A program made the position numbers and the translations under genes. Of a DNA stretch of 49,382 nt, positions 42,583-49,382 are shown piece after piece (the stretch's first letter is position 1; each line of letters begins with the position of its first letter). This DNA comes from Mycobacterium celatum. GTDB taxonomy: Bacteria > Actinomycetota > Actinomycetes > Mycobacteriales > Mycobacteriaceae. The notes under the pieces were generated by a model. That model did no database searches. It saw only the letters and a list, made by a program, of their open reading frames with translations, and had not been told where the DNA came from. The stretch covers positions 1 through 49,382 of the forward strand of contig NZ_LQOM01000005.1 in assembly GCF_002101595.1 (NCBI RefSeq), given 5' to 3'.

Positions 42583-43923
42583 GTGGAACCGGGCAATCGG
42601 GTGTATCGGCTGCTGATGCGAATGCTGTCGCTGCGGACCATCGTCGTGGTCGGTGCGCTGTCGGTGATCGCTCTTGTCCTGACGCTCGGCGCGTGGGTGT
42701 GGTTCGGCGTCACCAACGATCAGCACAGCCAGTTGGACCGGCGGCTGGACTCGGTGAGCAGCCTCGGCGACATCAGCACATTGCTGAGCAACCCGGACCA
42801 GCCCACCGCGAACGGTGATCTGGTGCGCACCGCGCGGATCGGCCCCATGACCGTGTCGGTGCCCAGCAACATCGTCTTGCCGAAGCTCGACAACGGCTTT
42901 GCCAATACGACCATCAACGGTGTCGAGTACCGGGTCCGCACCTTCAACGCCGGCCACGCCTCGATTGCGCTCGGGGCGCCGCTGGCCGAAGCGCAGCATC
43001 GGATCAACGAGCTGCACCTGCGGGTGCTGTTGATCTGCGGGAGCGTCATTGTCGGCACGATTGCGGCCGCCTGGGTCATCTCGCTGATCATGGTCAATCC
43101 CTTCCGCCTGTTGGCCCAGCAGGCGCGTGCCATCAACGCCCAGTCCAACCCCGACGAAGTTCAGGTCCGCGGCGTGCAAGAGGCGGTGGAGATCGCCGAA
43201 GCCGTCGAGGGAATGCTGGACCGCATCGGCAACGAACAACAGCGCACCAAGGCGGCATTGGAGTCGGCCCGCGACTTTGCCGCCGTCGCCTCGCACGAAC
43301 TGCGCACGCCGTTGACGGCGATGCGCACCAACCTGGAGGTGCTCTCGACGCTCGAGCTGCCCGCCGAGCAGCGCAAGGAAGTGATCGGCGACGTCATGCG
43401 CACCCAAAGCCGGATCGAAGCGACGCTGAGCGCGCTGGAACGGTTGGCGCAGAGTGAACTGACCACGGTCGACGACTTCGTCCCGTTCGACATCACCGAG
43501 CTGTTGGATCGCGCCGCGCACGATGCGCTTCGCGTCTACCCCAACGTGAACGTCTCGTTGGTGCCGTCGCCCACCGTGCTGATGGTGGGGCTCCCGGTCG
43601 GGCTGCGGCTGGTGGTCGACAACGCCATCGCCAACGCCGTCAAGCACGGCGGCGCCACCGAAATCCTGCTCAGCGCAACAAGTTCCGCCTATGGTGTGGA
43701 GCTCATCATTGACGACAACGGCAGCGGTGTGCCGGAGGAGGAACGCGCCACCGTCTTCGAGCGGTTCTCCCGCGGGTCGACGGCATCCCGGTCGGGCTCG
43801 GGACTGGGGCTGGCGCTGGTCGCCCAGCAAGCCGAGTTGCACGGCGGCACAGCGTCATTGGGCGAAAGCCCCATGGGCGGAGCCCGGCTGCGGCTGCGAC
43901 TTCCCGGTACCCACAACGGCTAG
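42583..43923 (+). CDS. PrrB-like sensor histidine kinase
   Basis: 446 residues, the length of M. tuberculosis PrrB, and close to it in sequence as I recall. Membrane helices at about 18-42 and 148-170 flank an extracytoplasmic sensor of about 105 residues, then a HAMP domain. The dimerisation box FAAVASHELRTPLTAMRTNLEVLS holds phosphorylated His238. The ATP domain has DNAIANAVKHGG (346-357), DDNGSG (377-382) and SGSGLGLALV. The sensor domain is the most diverged part. No response regulator adjoins it; upstream is a flavoprotein and downstream a FabH. GTG 42583 is the apparent start. Confidence 0.9.
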   Translation: MEPGNRVYRLLMRMLSLRTIVVVGALSVIALVLTLGAWVWFGVTNDQHSQLDRRLDSVSSLGDISTLLSNPDQPTANGDLVRTARIGPMTVSVPSNIVLPKLDNGFANTTINGVEYRVRTFNAGHASIALGAPLAEAQHRINELHLRVLLICGSVIVGTIAAAWVISLIMVNPFRLLAQQARAINAQSNPDEVQVRGVQEAVEIAEAVEGMLDRIGNEQQRTKAALESARDFAAVASHELRTPLTAMRTNLEVLSTLELPAEQRKEVIGDVMRTQSRIEATLSALERLAQSELTTVDDFVPFDITELLDRAAHDALRVYPNVNVSLVPSPTVLMVGLPVGLRLVVDNAIANAVKHGGATEILLSATSSAYGVELIIDDNGSGVPEEERATVFERFSRGSTASRSGSGLGLALVAQQAELHGGTASLGESPMGGARLRLRLPGTHNG

Positions 43924-43926
43924 GGC

Positions 43927-43932
43927 TAGGAT
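43927..43932 (+). promoter_or_regulatory. -10 box for leaderless fabH transcript
   Basis: TAGGAT, eight bases before the ATG at 43941. Confidence 0.35.
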
Positions 43933-43940
43933 GACCCGCC

Positions 43941-44957
43941 ATGGATGAGATTGCGGAGATCAGCGGCATCGGCAAGGTCGGCCTGCTCAGCATCGGGGCG
44001 TACCGGCCGGACCGTGTGGTCACCAATCACGAGATCTGCGAAAACATCGATTCGTCCGATGAGTGGATCTACACCCGCACCGGGATAAAGACCCGGCGAT
44101 TCGCCGGCGACGACGAATCTGCGGCGTCCATGGCGACCGAAGCCGGGCGTCGGGCCATCGCGAACGCGTTGCTCACCGGCGCCGAAATCGACGCCGTGAT
44201 CGTTGCGACCAACACGCATTTCCTGCAAACGCCGGCGTCGGCTCCGACGGTCGCATCCGCGGTGGACGCTCACGGAGTCCCGGCATTCGACATCAACGTC
44301 GGCTGTGCCGGCTTCGGGTACGCACTCGGCGTCGGGGCCGACATGGTGCGGGCCGGCAGTGCCGGCAAGGTGCTTGTCATCGGTTCGGAGAAACTGTCCC
44401 CGACGCTGGACATGCATGATCGCGGCAACTGCTTCATCTTCGGCGACGGTGCCGGGGCGGTTGTCGTCGGCGAGACGCCCGAGCAAGGCATTGGACCGAC
44501 TGTATGGGGCAGCGACGGCCGGCAAAGCGATGCGGTGCGTCAAGACATCGACTGGATCGACTACACCGAAAACCCCTCTGGCGCACGCCCATTTCTGCGG
44601 ATGGAGGGCACCGCGGTATTTCGTTGGGCCGCTTTCGAGATGACCAAGGTCTGCCAGCGAGCGCTGGAGGCGGCGAAGGTGAGCACCGATGAGTTGAAAG
44701 TTTTTGTGCCGCATCAGGCCAACAGCCGGATCAACGAGCTCCTCGCCAAGAATCTGAAACTGGCGCCACATGTGGTGGTGGCCAACGACATTGTGCATAC
44801 TGGCAACACGTCTGCTGCCTCGGTTCCGTTGGCCATGGAGGAACTGCTGTCGACCGGCGCTGCTCAACCCGGCGACGTGGCCCTGCTGCTGGGCTACGGC
44901 GCCGGTCTGAGCTACGCAGCGCAAGTGGTGAAGATGCCGCCGGTCCCGTTCGAGTGA
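43941..44957 (+). CDS. fabH: beta-ketoacyl-ACP synthase III (FabH)
   Basis: 338 residues. The catalytic triad is complete: Cys122 in [10 protein letters not shown], His258 in [13 protein letters not shown] and Asn289 in [10 protein letters not shown], the same residue numbers as M. tuberculosis FabH. That enzyme joins acyl-CoA to malonyl-AcpM, feeding FAS-I products into FAS-II for mycolic acids. [17 protein letters not shown] and [21 protein letters not shown] are further signatures. In M. tuberculosis fabH lies elsewhere and is not next to a kinase, so this may be the ortholog moved or a second copy. The haloalkane dehalogenase-like gene follows 18 bases on. Confidence 0.88.
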   Translation: MDEIAEISGIGKVGLLSIGAYRPDRVVTNHEICENIDSSDEWIYTRTGIKTRRFAGDDESAASMATEAGRRAIANALLTGAEIDAVIVATNTHFLQTPASAPTVASAVDAHGVPAFDINVGCAGFGYALGVGADMVRAGSAGKVLVIGSEKLSPTLDMHDRGNCFIFGDGAGAVVVGETPEQGIGPTVWGSDGRQSDAVRQDIDWIDYTENPSGARPFLRMEGTAVFRWAAFEMTKVCQRALEAAKVSTDELKVFVPHQANSRINELLAKNLKLAPHVVVANDIVHTGNTSAASVPLAMEELLSTGAAQPGDVALLLGYGAGLSYAAQVVKMPPVPFE

Positions 44958-44975
44958 CGAGGGTAGAGGATCGCG

Positions 44976-45836
44976 ATGAGGATCAACTTCACGCCAAACC
45001 CACAGCTTTACCCGTTTACCTCGCAATGGTTTGACAGCTCACGCGGGCGGGTGCACTACCTCGACGAGGGCGCCGGGCCGCCGATCCTGTTGTGTCACGG
45101 CAACCCGACGTGGAGCTTTCTCTACCGCGGGATCATGACGCGCCTCCGGGACAAGTTCCGTTGTGTGGCCGTGGATTATCTCGGATTCGGACTGTCCGAC
45201 CGTCCGACGGGATTCGGCTACACGATCGAAGAGCACGCCCAAGTGGTAGGCGAGCTGGTAGATCACCTCGGACTTGATGGCTTTCTGACGGTGGGCCAGG
45301 ACTGGGGCGGACCGGTCAGCATGGCTGTCGGTACGGCGCGGGCAGATCGGGTGCGCGGCGTCGTGCTGGGGAACACCTGGTTCTGGCCCGCGGCCGACGT
45401 CTCAACCAAAGCCTTCAGCAGGATCATGGGCAGCTGGCCGCTGCAGTGGGCGATCCTGCATCGAAACTTCTTCGTGGAGCGGCTGATTCCGGCGGGCAGC
45501 GCGACGCGTCTCAGCGAGGAAGTCATGGACCACTACCGCGGAGTGCAACCGAGCCCGGAGGCCCGCAAGGGGGTGGCAAGAATGCCCAAGGAAATCCTTG
45601 CGGCATCACCGCTGTTGGGGCGTCTCGCGGCCGACGTGCCCGCGAAGCTGGGGTCGAAGCCGGCCTTGTTGGTATGGGGCATGAAGGATTTGGCTTTCAA
45701 GCCGGGCAGTAACCTTCCGCGCATGCGCGCGACGTTCTCCGACCACGTTGTCGTCGAGCTGCCCGACGCCAAGCACTTCATCCAGGAAGATGCGCCCGAC
45801 CGCATCGCCGACGCGATCGTCGAGCGGTTCGGCTAA
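44976..45836 (+). CDS. haloalkane dehalogenase-like alpha/beta hydrolase (Rv1833c-like)
   Basis: 286 residues. HGNPTWSFLYRG provides the oxyanion/halide Asn43, VGQDWGGP the nucleophile Asp109 with halide-binding Trp110, WGMKDLAF the acid Asp238 and DAKHFIQED the base His267. An Asp nucleophile followed by Trp marks haloalkane dehalogenases rather than esterases; it is closest to the Rv1833c type. It would hydrolyse carbon-halogen bonds, though natural substrates of this class are unclear. AGAGGA five bases upstream is a good ribosome-binding site, in contrast to leaderless neighbours, and implies co-transcription with fabH. Confidence 0.88.
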   Translation: MRINFTPNPQLYPFTSQWFDSSRGRVHYLDEGAGPPILLCHGNPTWSFLYRGIMTRLRDKFRCVAVDYLGFGLSDRPTGFGYTIEEHAQVVGELVDHLGLDGFLTVGQDWGGPVSMAVGTARADRVRGVVLGNTWFWPAADVSTKAFSRIMGSWPLQWAILHRNFFVERLIPAGSATRLSEEVMDHYRGVQPSPEARKGVARMPKEILAASPLLGRLAADVPAKLGSKPALLVWGMKDLAFKPGSNLPRMRATFSDHVVVELPDAKHFIQEDAPDRIADAIVERFG

Positions 45837-45878
45837 GTCCATCTCAAGGTGCTCGGACGGGCCGGCCCTGTCCGCGAG

Positions 45879-45884
45879 TAGCCT
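45879..45884 (+). promoter_or_regulatory. -10 box for leaderless FAD monooxygenase transcript
   Basis: TAGCCT, six bases before the ATG at 45891. Confidence 0.35.
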
Positions 45885-45890
45885 CAGGCC

Positions 45891-47099
45891 ATGACGCGAA
45901 TCCTCCAGACGCAGGTCTGTGTGGCGGGTGGTGGTCCCGCCGGTTTGGTTCACGCTCTGCTGCTCGCCCGCGCAGGCATCAAGGTCGTTGTCTTGGAGAA
46001 GCACAACGACTTCCTGCGCGACTTCCGTGGCGACACCGTGCATCCGACCACGCTGCGGATCATGGACGAGCTGGGTCTGATCGACGAGTTTCTACGGCTG
46101 CCGCACACCAAGATCAACCGCGTCGCCTTCGACGCCGACGGCTCCATTCGCACCTTCGGGAACTTCCGTGCGCTCAAATGGCTCGGCTTCAAACAGCCCT
46201 ATATCGCGCTGATGCCGCAATGGGATTTTCTGGACTTCCTGGCCGAAAAGGCTTCTGCCTATCCGGAATTCACGTTGATTCGCAACGCCGAGGTCACAGA
46301 CCTGATCTTCGACGACGATCGGGTCGCCGGGTTGCGCACACCGGAACTGGAGGTGCGTGCCGAGCTGGTGGTGGGCGCCGACGGGCGCAAGTCGGCGGTG
46401 CGTGCTGCGGCGGGTCTGGAAATCGCGAGGGCGCATTCCCCGATGGATGTGCTGTGGTTCAGGCTGAAATGGCGCCCGGGGGATCCCGAGGAGCTGTTCG
46501 GCGTGATCCGTAAGGGCCTCCTGATGGCCATGATCTACCGGAGTGATTACTGGCAGGTCGCGTATCTGATGCCGAAGGGGTTGAATCCCCGGGACGGCTC
46601 GCTGGAGGAATTCAAAGAGCGCCTGGTGTCCGCGCAACCCCGGCTCCGCGAACACGTCGACGACCTACGCTCCTGGGACGACACCAGCCAGCTCGACGTG
46701 CGTGTGGACCGGCTCAAGACTTGGTGGCGGCCCGGCCTTCTGTGCATTGGCGATGCCGCACACGCCATGTCGCCAGCCGGTGGGATCGGCATCAATCTCG
46801 CCGTTGCCGATGCGGTGGCCGCGGCGAACATCCTTCACGCCCCGCTGCGCGATGGTCGAGTGACCGATGCCGACCTCGCCAAGGTGCAGCGCCGCCGGCA
46901 GCTGCCCACCCGGATCATCCAGGCAGGGCAGGTGTTGCTGCAGGATGCGGCGATCGAGCCAAATTTGAACGGTGACCTATCGCCGATCCGTATCCCGGCG
47001 ATCGTCGGCCGGGGGCCGCTGCAGTTCATTCCGCCGATCGTGGTCGGGCGGGGTTTCCGCCCTGAGCATGTCCGCACTCCCGACGTCCACGCTGGTTAG
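45891..47099 (+). CDS. aromatic-ring-type FAD-dependent monooxygenase
   Basis: 402 residues of the PHBH/UbiH fold. VCVAGGGPAGLVHALLLARAGIKVVVLEKHNDFLRDFRGDTVHPTTL gives the FAD GxGxxG motif and the conserved RGDTVHPTTL; VVGADGRKSAVR is the DG motif; LLCIGDAAHAMSPAGGIGINLAVADA the GD motif. It likely hydroxylates an aromatic or polycyclic substrate with NAD(P)H. The stop TAG overlaps the convergent stop of the next gene at 47096-47099. Confidence 0.88.
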   Translation: MTRILQTQVCVAGGGPAGLVHALLLARAGIKVVVLEKHNDFLRDFRGDTVHPTTLRIMDELGLIDEFLRLPHTKINRVAFDADGSIRTFGNFRALKWLGFKQPYIALMPQWDFLDFLAEKASAYPEFTLIRNAEVTDLIFDDDRVAGLRTPELEVRAELVVGADGRKSAVRAAAGLEIARAHSPMDVLWFRLKWRPGDPEELFGVIRKGLLMAMIYRSDYWQVAYLMPKGLNPRDGSLEEFKERLVSAQPRLREHVDDLRSWDDTSQLDVRVDRLKTWWRPGLLCIGDAAHAMSPAGGIGINLAVADAVAAANILHAPLRDGRVTDADLAKVQRRRQLPTRIIQAGQVLLQDAAIEPNLNGDLSPIRIPAIVGRGPLQFIPPIVVGRGFRPEHVRTPDVHAG

Positions 47100-47536
47100 T
47101 GCGCGACGACGAGCTCCCCGAGGCTGGCGACGGCGGCACCCACTCCACCGATGTAGGCCTTGGCGATGTCGCGGGTGGATACATCGCCGCGTTTGGGTAG
47201 CGATGACAGCCATTTGGCATACACCCGCACCGGGCACGGCATCCACGCGCCGATACGACGGCTTGGCCGGCGGACCCAACCGATGTCGCTCACGACCGCG
47301 CAGCCGTCGAGCAACCGCACATAGCTCATCCCGAGGCGCGTGTCGGCCCACAGCGCGCCCGCTGTGATGCGCTCGAAGGCCGGCCCGAATTGGTAGAGCA
47401 ACCGCATCCGGCTTCGTGTTCGTCGCGCCTGATCGACCAGCGGTGCAAAGACCCGTGTGTAATCGTCTGCCGTCACTGTCCCGACGGCCTCCATAGCCTG
47501 AATATCGTCGGGCATGCCCGTAAGTTCTTTGAGCAC
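47096..47536 (-). CDS. SpoIIAA/STAS-like DUF3478 protein
   Basis: 146 residues from GTG 47536. ELTGMPDDIQAMEAVGTVTADDYTRVFAPLVDQARR at the N-terminus and RLLYQFGPAFERITAGALWADTRLGMSYVRLLDGCAVVSDIGWVRRPSRRIGAWMPCPVRVY match the DUF3478 family of SpoIIAA-like, lipid-binding STAS folds, with no phosphorylation serine evident. An upstream TTG at 47614 would extend it but overlaps the divergent hydrolase by 22 bases and adds residues unlike the family. Function unknown. Confidence 0.72.
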   Translation of the reverse strand: MLKELTGMPDDIQAMEAVGTVTADDYTRVFAPLVDQARRTRSRMRLLYQFGPAFERITAGALWADTRLGMSYVRLLDGCAVVSDIGWVRRPSRRIGAWMPCPVRVYAKWLSSLPKRGDVSTRDIAKAYIGGVGAAVASLGELVVAH

Positions 47537-47592
47537 GAATCCAGTCTCGTCGTAGACGGGGATTTTGTGAACTCCTACGGGGGTATTGCTTA

Positions 47593-48507
47593 ATGGATGG
47601 ACAGAACAAACCAATCCGCTGCCGCCGCACGATGAAATCCGGGGTTCCCCTCAGCCCGGAGGATGTCGGCTGCGAACTGCCGCCGTTGCGCTCAATCGAA
47701 TTCCCTGGCGGTATGGGGCAGGCCATGGTGCGCGTCGCGGCGGGCGCAAACCCCGTGCTACTACTGCACGGGTGGGCGATCACCGCGGACTTCAACTTCT
47801 GCCATGTGATGAGCCCGCTTGCGCAGCGTTTCGGGGTTGTCGTCATGGATTTGCGCGGACACGGTCGCGGCCTACCGCTGTCGCGGACCGAACGGTTCGG
47901 CATCACCCAGTGCGCCGACGATGCCGCCGCGCTGCTCGATGCGCTAGATCTCGACCGGGTCGTTGTCTGCGGCTATTCGTTAGGTGGGCCGGTCGCACTG
48001 GAATTCGCGCGCCGCCACCGTCGTCGCATCGCCGGACTGATCCTGCAGGCAACCGCCTTGTCCTTCGACACCCCAGGCGACCGGATCAGCCGCGTCGCGC
48101 TGCGGGCGTTGCGCCCGTTGGCTGATCGCAGCCGCGGCGTTGGCCGGTCATTGCCGCTGCGCTATTTCAACCGCATGCGCGGTGTCCATCCGAACACGAG
48201 CTCGTGGTGGCCATGGCTGCGCGGCGAGCTCGTGTTGTGCCGCCCGCGCGTGATCGTCGATGCGATTCTCGACGAATACGCCTTCGACTTTCGCCCGCAT
48301 GCGCCGACCATCGCCGGGGTGCCCACCGTAGTGGTCGTCACCGCCCGCGACCGAGCGGTGCCGGCCCGCGACCAACGTCTCATGGCCAAACTGCTTGACG
48401 CCACGGTGATCGAGATCGACGCCGACCACGACGTATTTCTCGCCGATCCGGACGCCTACATCGACGCGACTGTCTCGGCTATCGACCGGCTGCGCTGCGA
48501 AACGTGA
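47593..48507 (+). CDS. alpha/beta hydrolase
   Basis: 304 residues. LLLHGWAITADFNFC holds the oxyanion HG motif, VVCGYSLGGPVALEFARR the nucleophile elbow with Ser129, VVVTARDRAVPARDQ the acid Asp, and EIDADHDVFLADPDAY the base His. The cap between is rich in arginine (DRSRGVGRSLPLRYFNRMRGVHPNTSS). It resembles mycobacterial lipases/esterases; the substrate is open. ATG 47593 is used; ATG 47632 would remove 13 residues and is also possible. Confidence 0.85.
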   Translation: MDGQNKPIRCRRTMKSGVPLSPEDVGCELPPLRSIEFPGGMGQAMVRVAAGANPVLLLHGWAITADFNFCHVMSPLAQRFGVVVMDLRGHGRGLPLSRTERFGITQCADDAAALLDALDLDRVVVCGYSLGGPVALEFARRHRRRIAGLILQATALSFDTPGDRISRVALRALRPLADRSRGVGRSLPLRYFNRMRGVHPNTSSWWPWLRGELVLCRPRVIVDAILDEYAFDFRPHAPTIAGVPTVVVVTARDRAVPARDQRLMAKLLDATVIEIDADHDVFLADPDAYIDATVSAIDRLRCET

Positions 48508-48517
48508 TTTTTCAGTT

Positions 48518-49312
48518 TCAGTTGGGCGGGCCGCTTTCGATGAGCCGGAGTACTTGGTCGGTACGGTGGCCGGGCCAGAAGGCATGCATCGCCCATGTCG
48601 CTCCGGCACTCTGGAAGTTGTCGAGGTCGGTGTCGCGGCGGGCCACGATCGCGACATCGAAACCGTCGATGCCGCCGCGGATCTCGGCGACGGCTTCGAA
48701 AATGCGCTGGACGTCGGCGGGCTTGGCGTGGAGAGGAAAGAGTCCGTCGTAGTGGGCAGCTCGCGCGACTGGTGACCCACTGACGCGCTCGGTGCCGAAC
48801 CAAATCGGGATTCGCGGCTGCTGAACCGGGCCGGGAATTGCACGCACACCGTCAAGGATGACCTCGTGCGTGTAATTCACCGTTACGCCGGACCACAAGT
48901 CGACTAACGCCTTGGTCCCGACCTCGAGCATGCGAGCACGCTGACGCGGATCGGTAACCTCGCCGAATGCTGACAGCTCGCGGCCCGTGTCGATACCGAT
49001 GCCCAGTCCCAGGATCAGTCGACCGTCGCTGAGGCGATCCAGGGTGACGGTTTCGCGTGCCACTTTGATGATTCTGCGGCGCGGCAGAGGGGTGACCATG
49101 GGGCCTAACCGGATGCGCGAAGTCACAGTGGCTCCGCCGGCCAAGGCAATCCAAGGATCTGCGATCGCCCACTCGCCAGGGACCGGACTGAGGACGTGGT
49201 CCCAGACGAAAAGCCCGTCCCATCCGTGCGTTTCGGCCGCAAGCGCGATATCGACTAAAGCCCGAGGATCAGCAAGGTCTCCAAACAATGGCAGATAGAT
49301 CGCGTGGCGCAC
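48518..49312 (-). CDS. LLM-class (F420-dependent-like) oxidoreductase
   Basis: 264 residues from GTG 49312 (MRHAIYLPLFGDLADP). A luciferase-like TIM barrel: AAETHGWDGLFVWDHVL, GPMVTPLPRRRIIKVARETVTLDRLSDGRLILGLGIG and RIPIWFGTERVSGSPVARAAHYDGLFPLHAKP. The family uses coenzyme F420 or FMN, and F420 is common in mycobacteria. TACGGT seven bases before GTG 49312 favours this start over one at 49354 that adds an unlike 14-residue extension. The gene is complete; 70 bases upstream remain to the window end. Confidence 0.86.
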   Translation of the reverse strand: MRHAIYLPLFGDLADPRALVDIALAAETHGWDGLFVWDHVLSPVPGEWAIADPWIALAGGATVTSRIRLGPMVTPLPRRRIIKVARETVTLDRLSDGRLILGLGIGIDTGRELSAFGEVTDPRQRARMLEVGTKALVDLWSGVTVNYTHEVILDGVRAIPGPVQQPRIPIWFGTERVSGSPVARAAHYDGLFPLHAKPADVQRIFEAVAEIRGGIDGFDVAIVARRDTDLDNFQSAGATWAMHAFWPGHRTDQVLRLIESGPPN

Positions 49313-49319
49313 GAAGCCG

Positions 49320-49325
49320 ACCGTA
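49320..49325 (-). promoter_or_regulatory. -10 box for leaderless LLM oxidoreductase transcript
   Basis: TACGGT on the minus strand, seven bases before the GTG at 49312. Confidence 0.35.
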
Positions 49326-49382
49326 GCCTGCGCGCCGAATCGCCGTATCAGCAACCGACCGGGGCGGATCGGTGGCGGCGGC

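Overview
The window is high-GC actinobacterial chromosome and almost certainly from a Mycobacterium, probably a non-tuberculous species. From roughly 2.7 to 33.7 kb the gene order follows the M. tuberculosis Rv0424c-Rv0440 block as I remember it: a small protein, a giant P-type ATPase (ctpH type), an Rv0426c-like protein, xthA, a GNAT acetyltransferase, def, a DUF3263 protein, virR, sodC, a YbdK-type ligase, a LonN-domain protein, a Cdc48-like ATPase, pssA, psd, moeA, an SDR and groEL2. Gene-family calls rest on motifs read in the translations and on remembered family members; no database search was possible.

Layout. (1) 0-2.7 kb: a possible 22-codon ORF over an AT-rich palindrome, then a translationally coupled partner-switching pair made of a STAS antagonist and a PAS-GAF-PP2C-HATPase protein. 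(2) 2.7-13.8 kb: the conserved block, first half. (3) 13.8-21.7 kb: an inserted segment with a truncated 13E12 (DUF222) gene, a complete mnhA-C-D-E-F-G (Mrp) Na+/H+ antiporter operon on the minus strand, a palindromic repeat, an SRPBCC/DUF2867-like gene and a TetR regulator. (4) 21.7-27.5 kb: the conserved block again (Cdc48, phosphatidylserine synthase and decarboxylase, MoeA, SDR) as a tightly coupled minus-strand series. (5) 27.6-31.7 kb: a second insertion with two bacterial PH-domain membrane proteins, a DEAD/DEAH helicase and a cupin. (6) 31.7-33.7 kb: groEL2 with two CIRCE operators, a promoter under them and a clear intrinsic terminator. (7) 33.7-34.8 kb: a Vsr/DUF559-like gene bracketed by two inverted copies of a 57-bp palindrome; a third copy lies at 20.5 kb. 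(8) 34.8-49.4 kb: accessory metabolism (PPOX protein, D-aminoacylase-like hydrolase, VOC, DinB, aldehyde dehydrogenase, crotonase, two FAD monooxygenases, haloalkane-dehalogenase-like hydrolase, alpha/beta hydrolase, LLM oxidoreductase), plus a PrrB-like histidine kinase without a response regulator beside it and a FabH.

The features most worth following up are the palindrome-nuclease module, the site where mnhG and the 13E12 remnant have destroyed each other's 3' ends, two LexA-box-like sites, the orphan PrrB paralogue, the two small WPV-motif proteins around the giant ATPase, and a large excess of TANNNT boxes 6-8 nt before start codons, which suggests widespread leaderless transcription.
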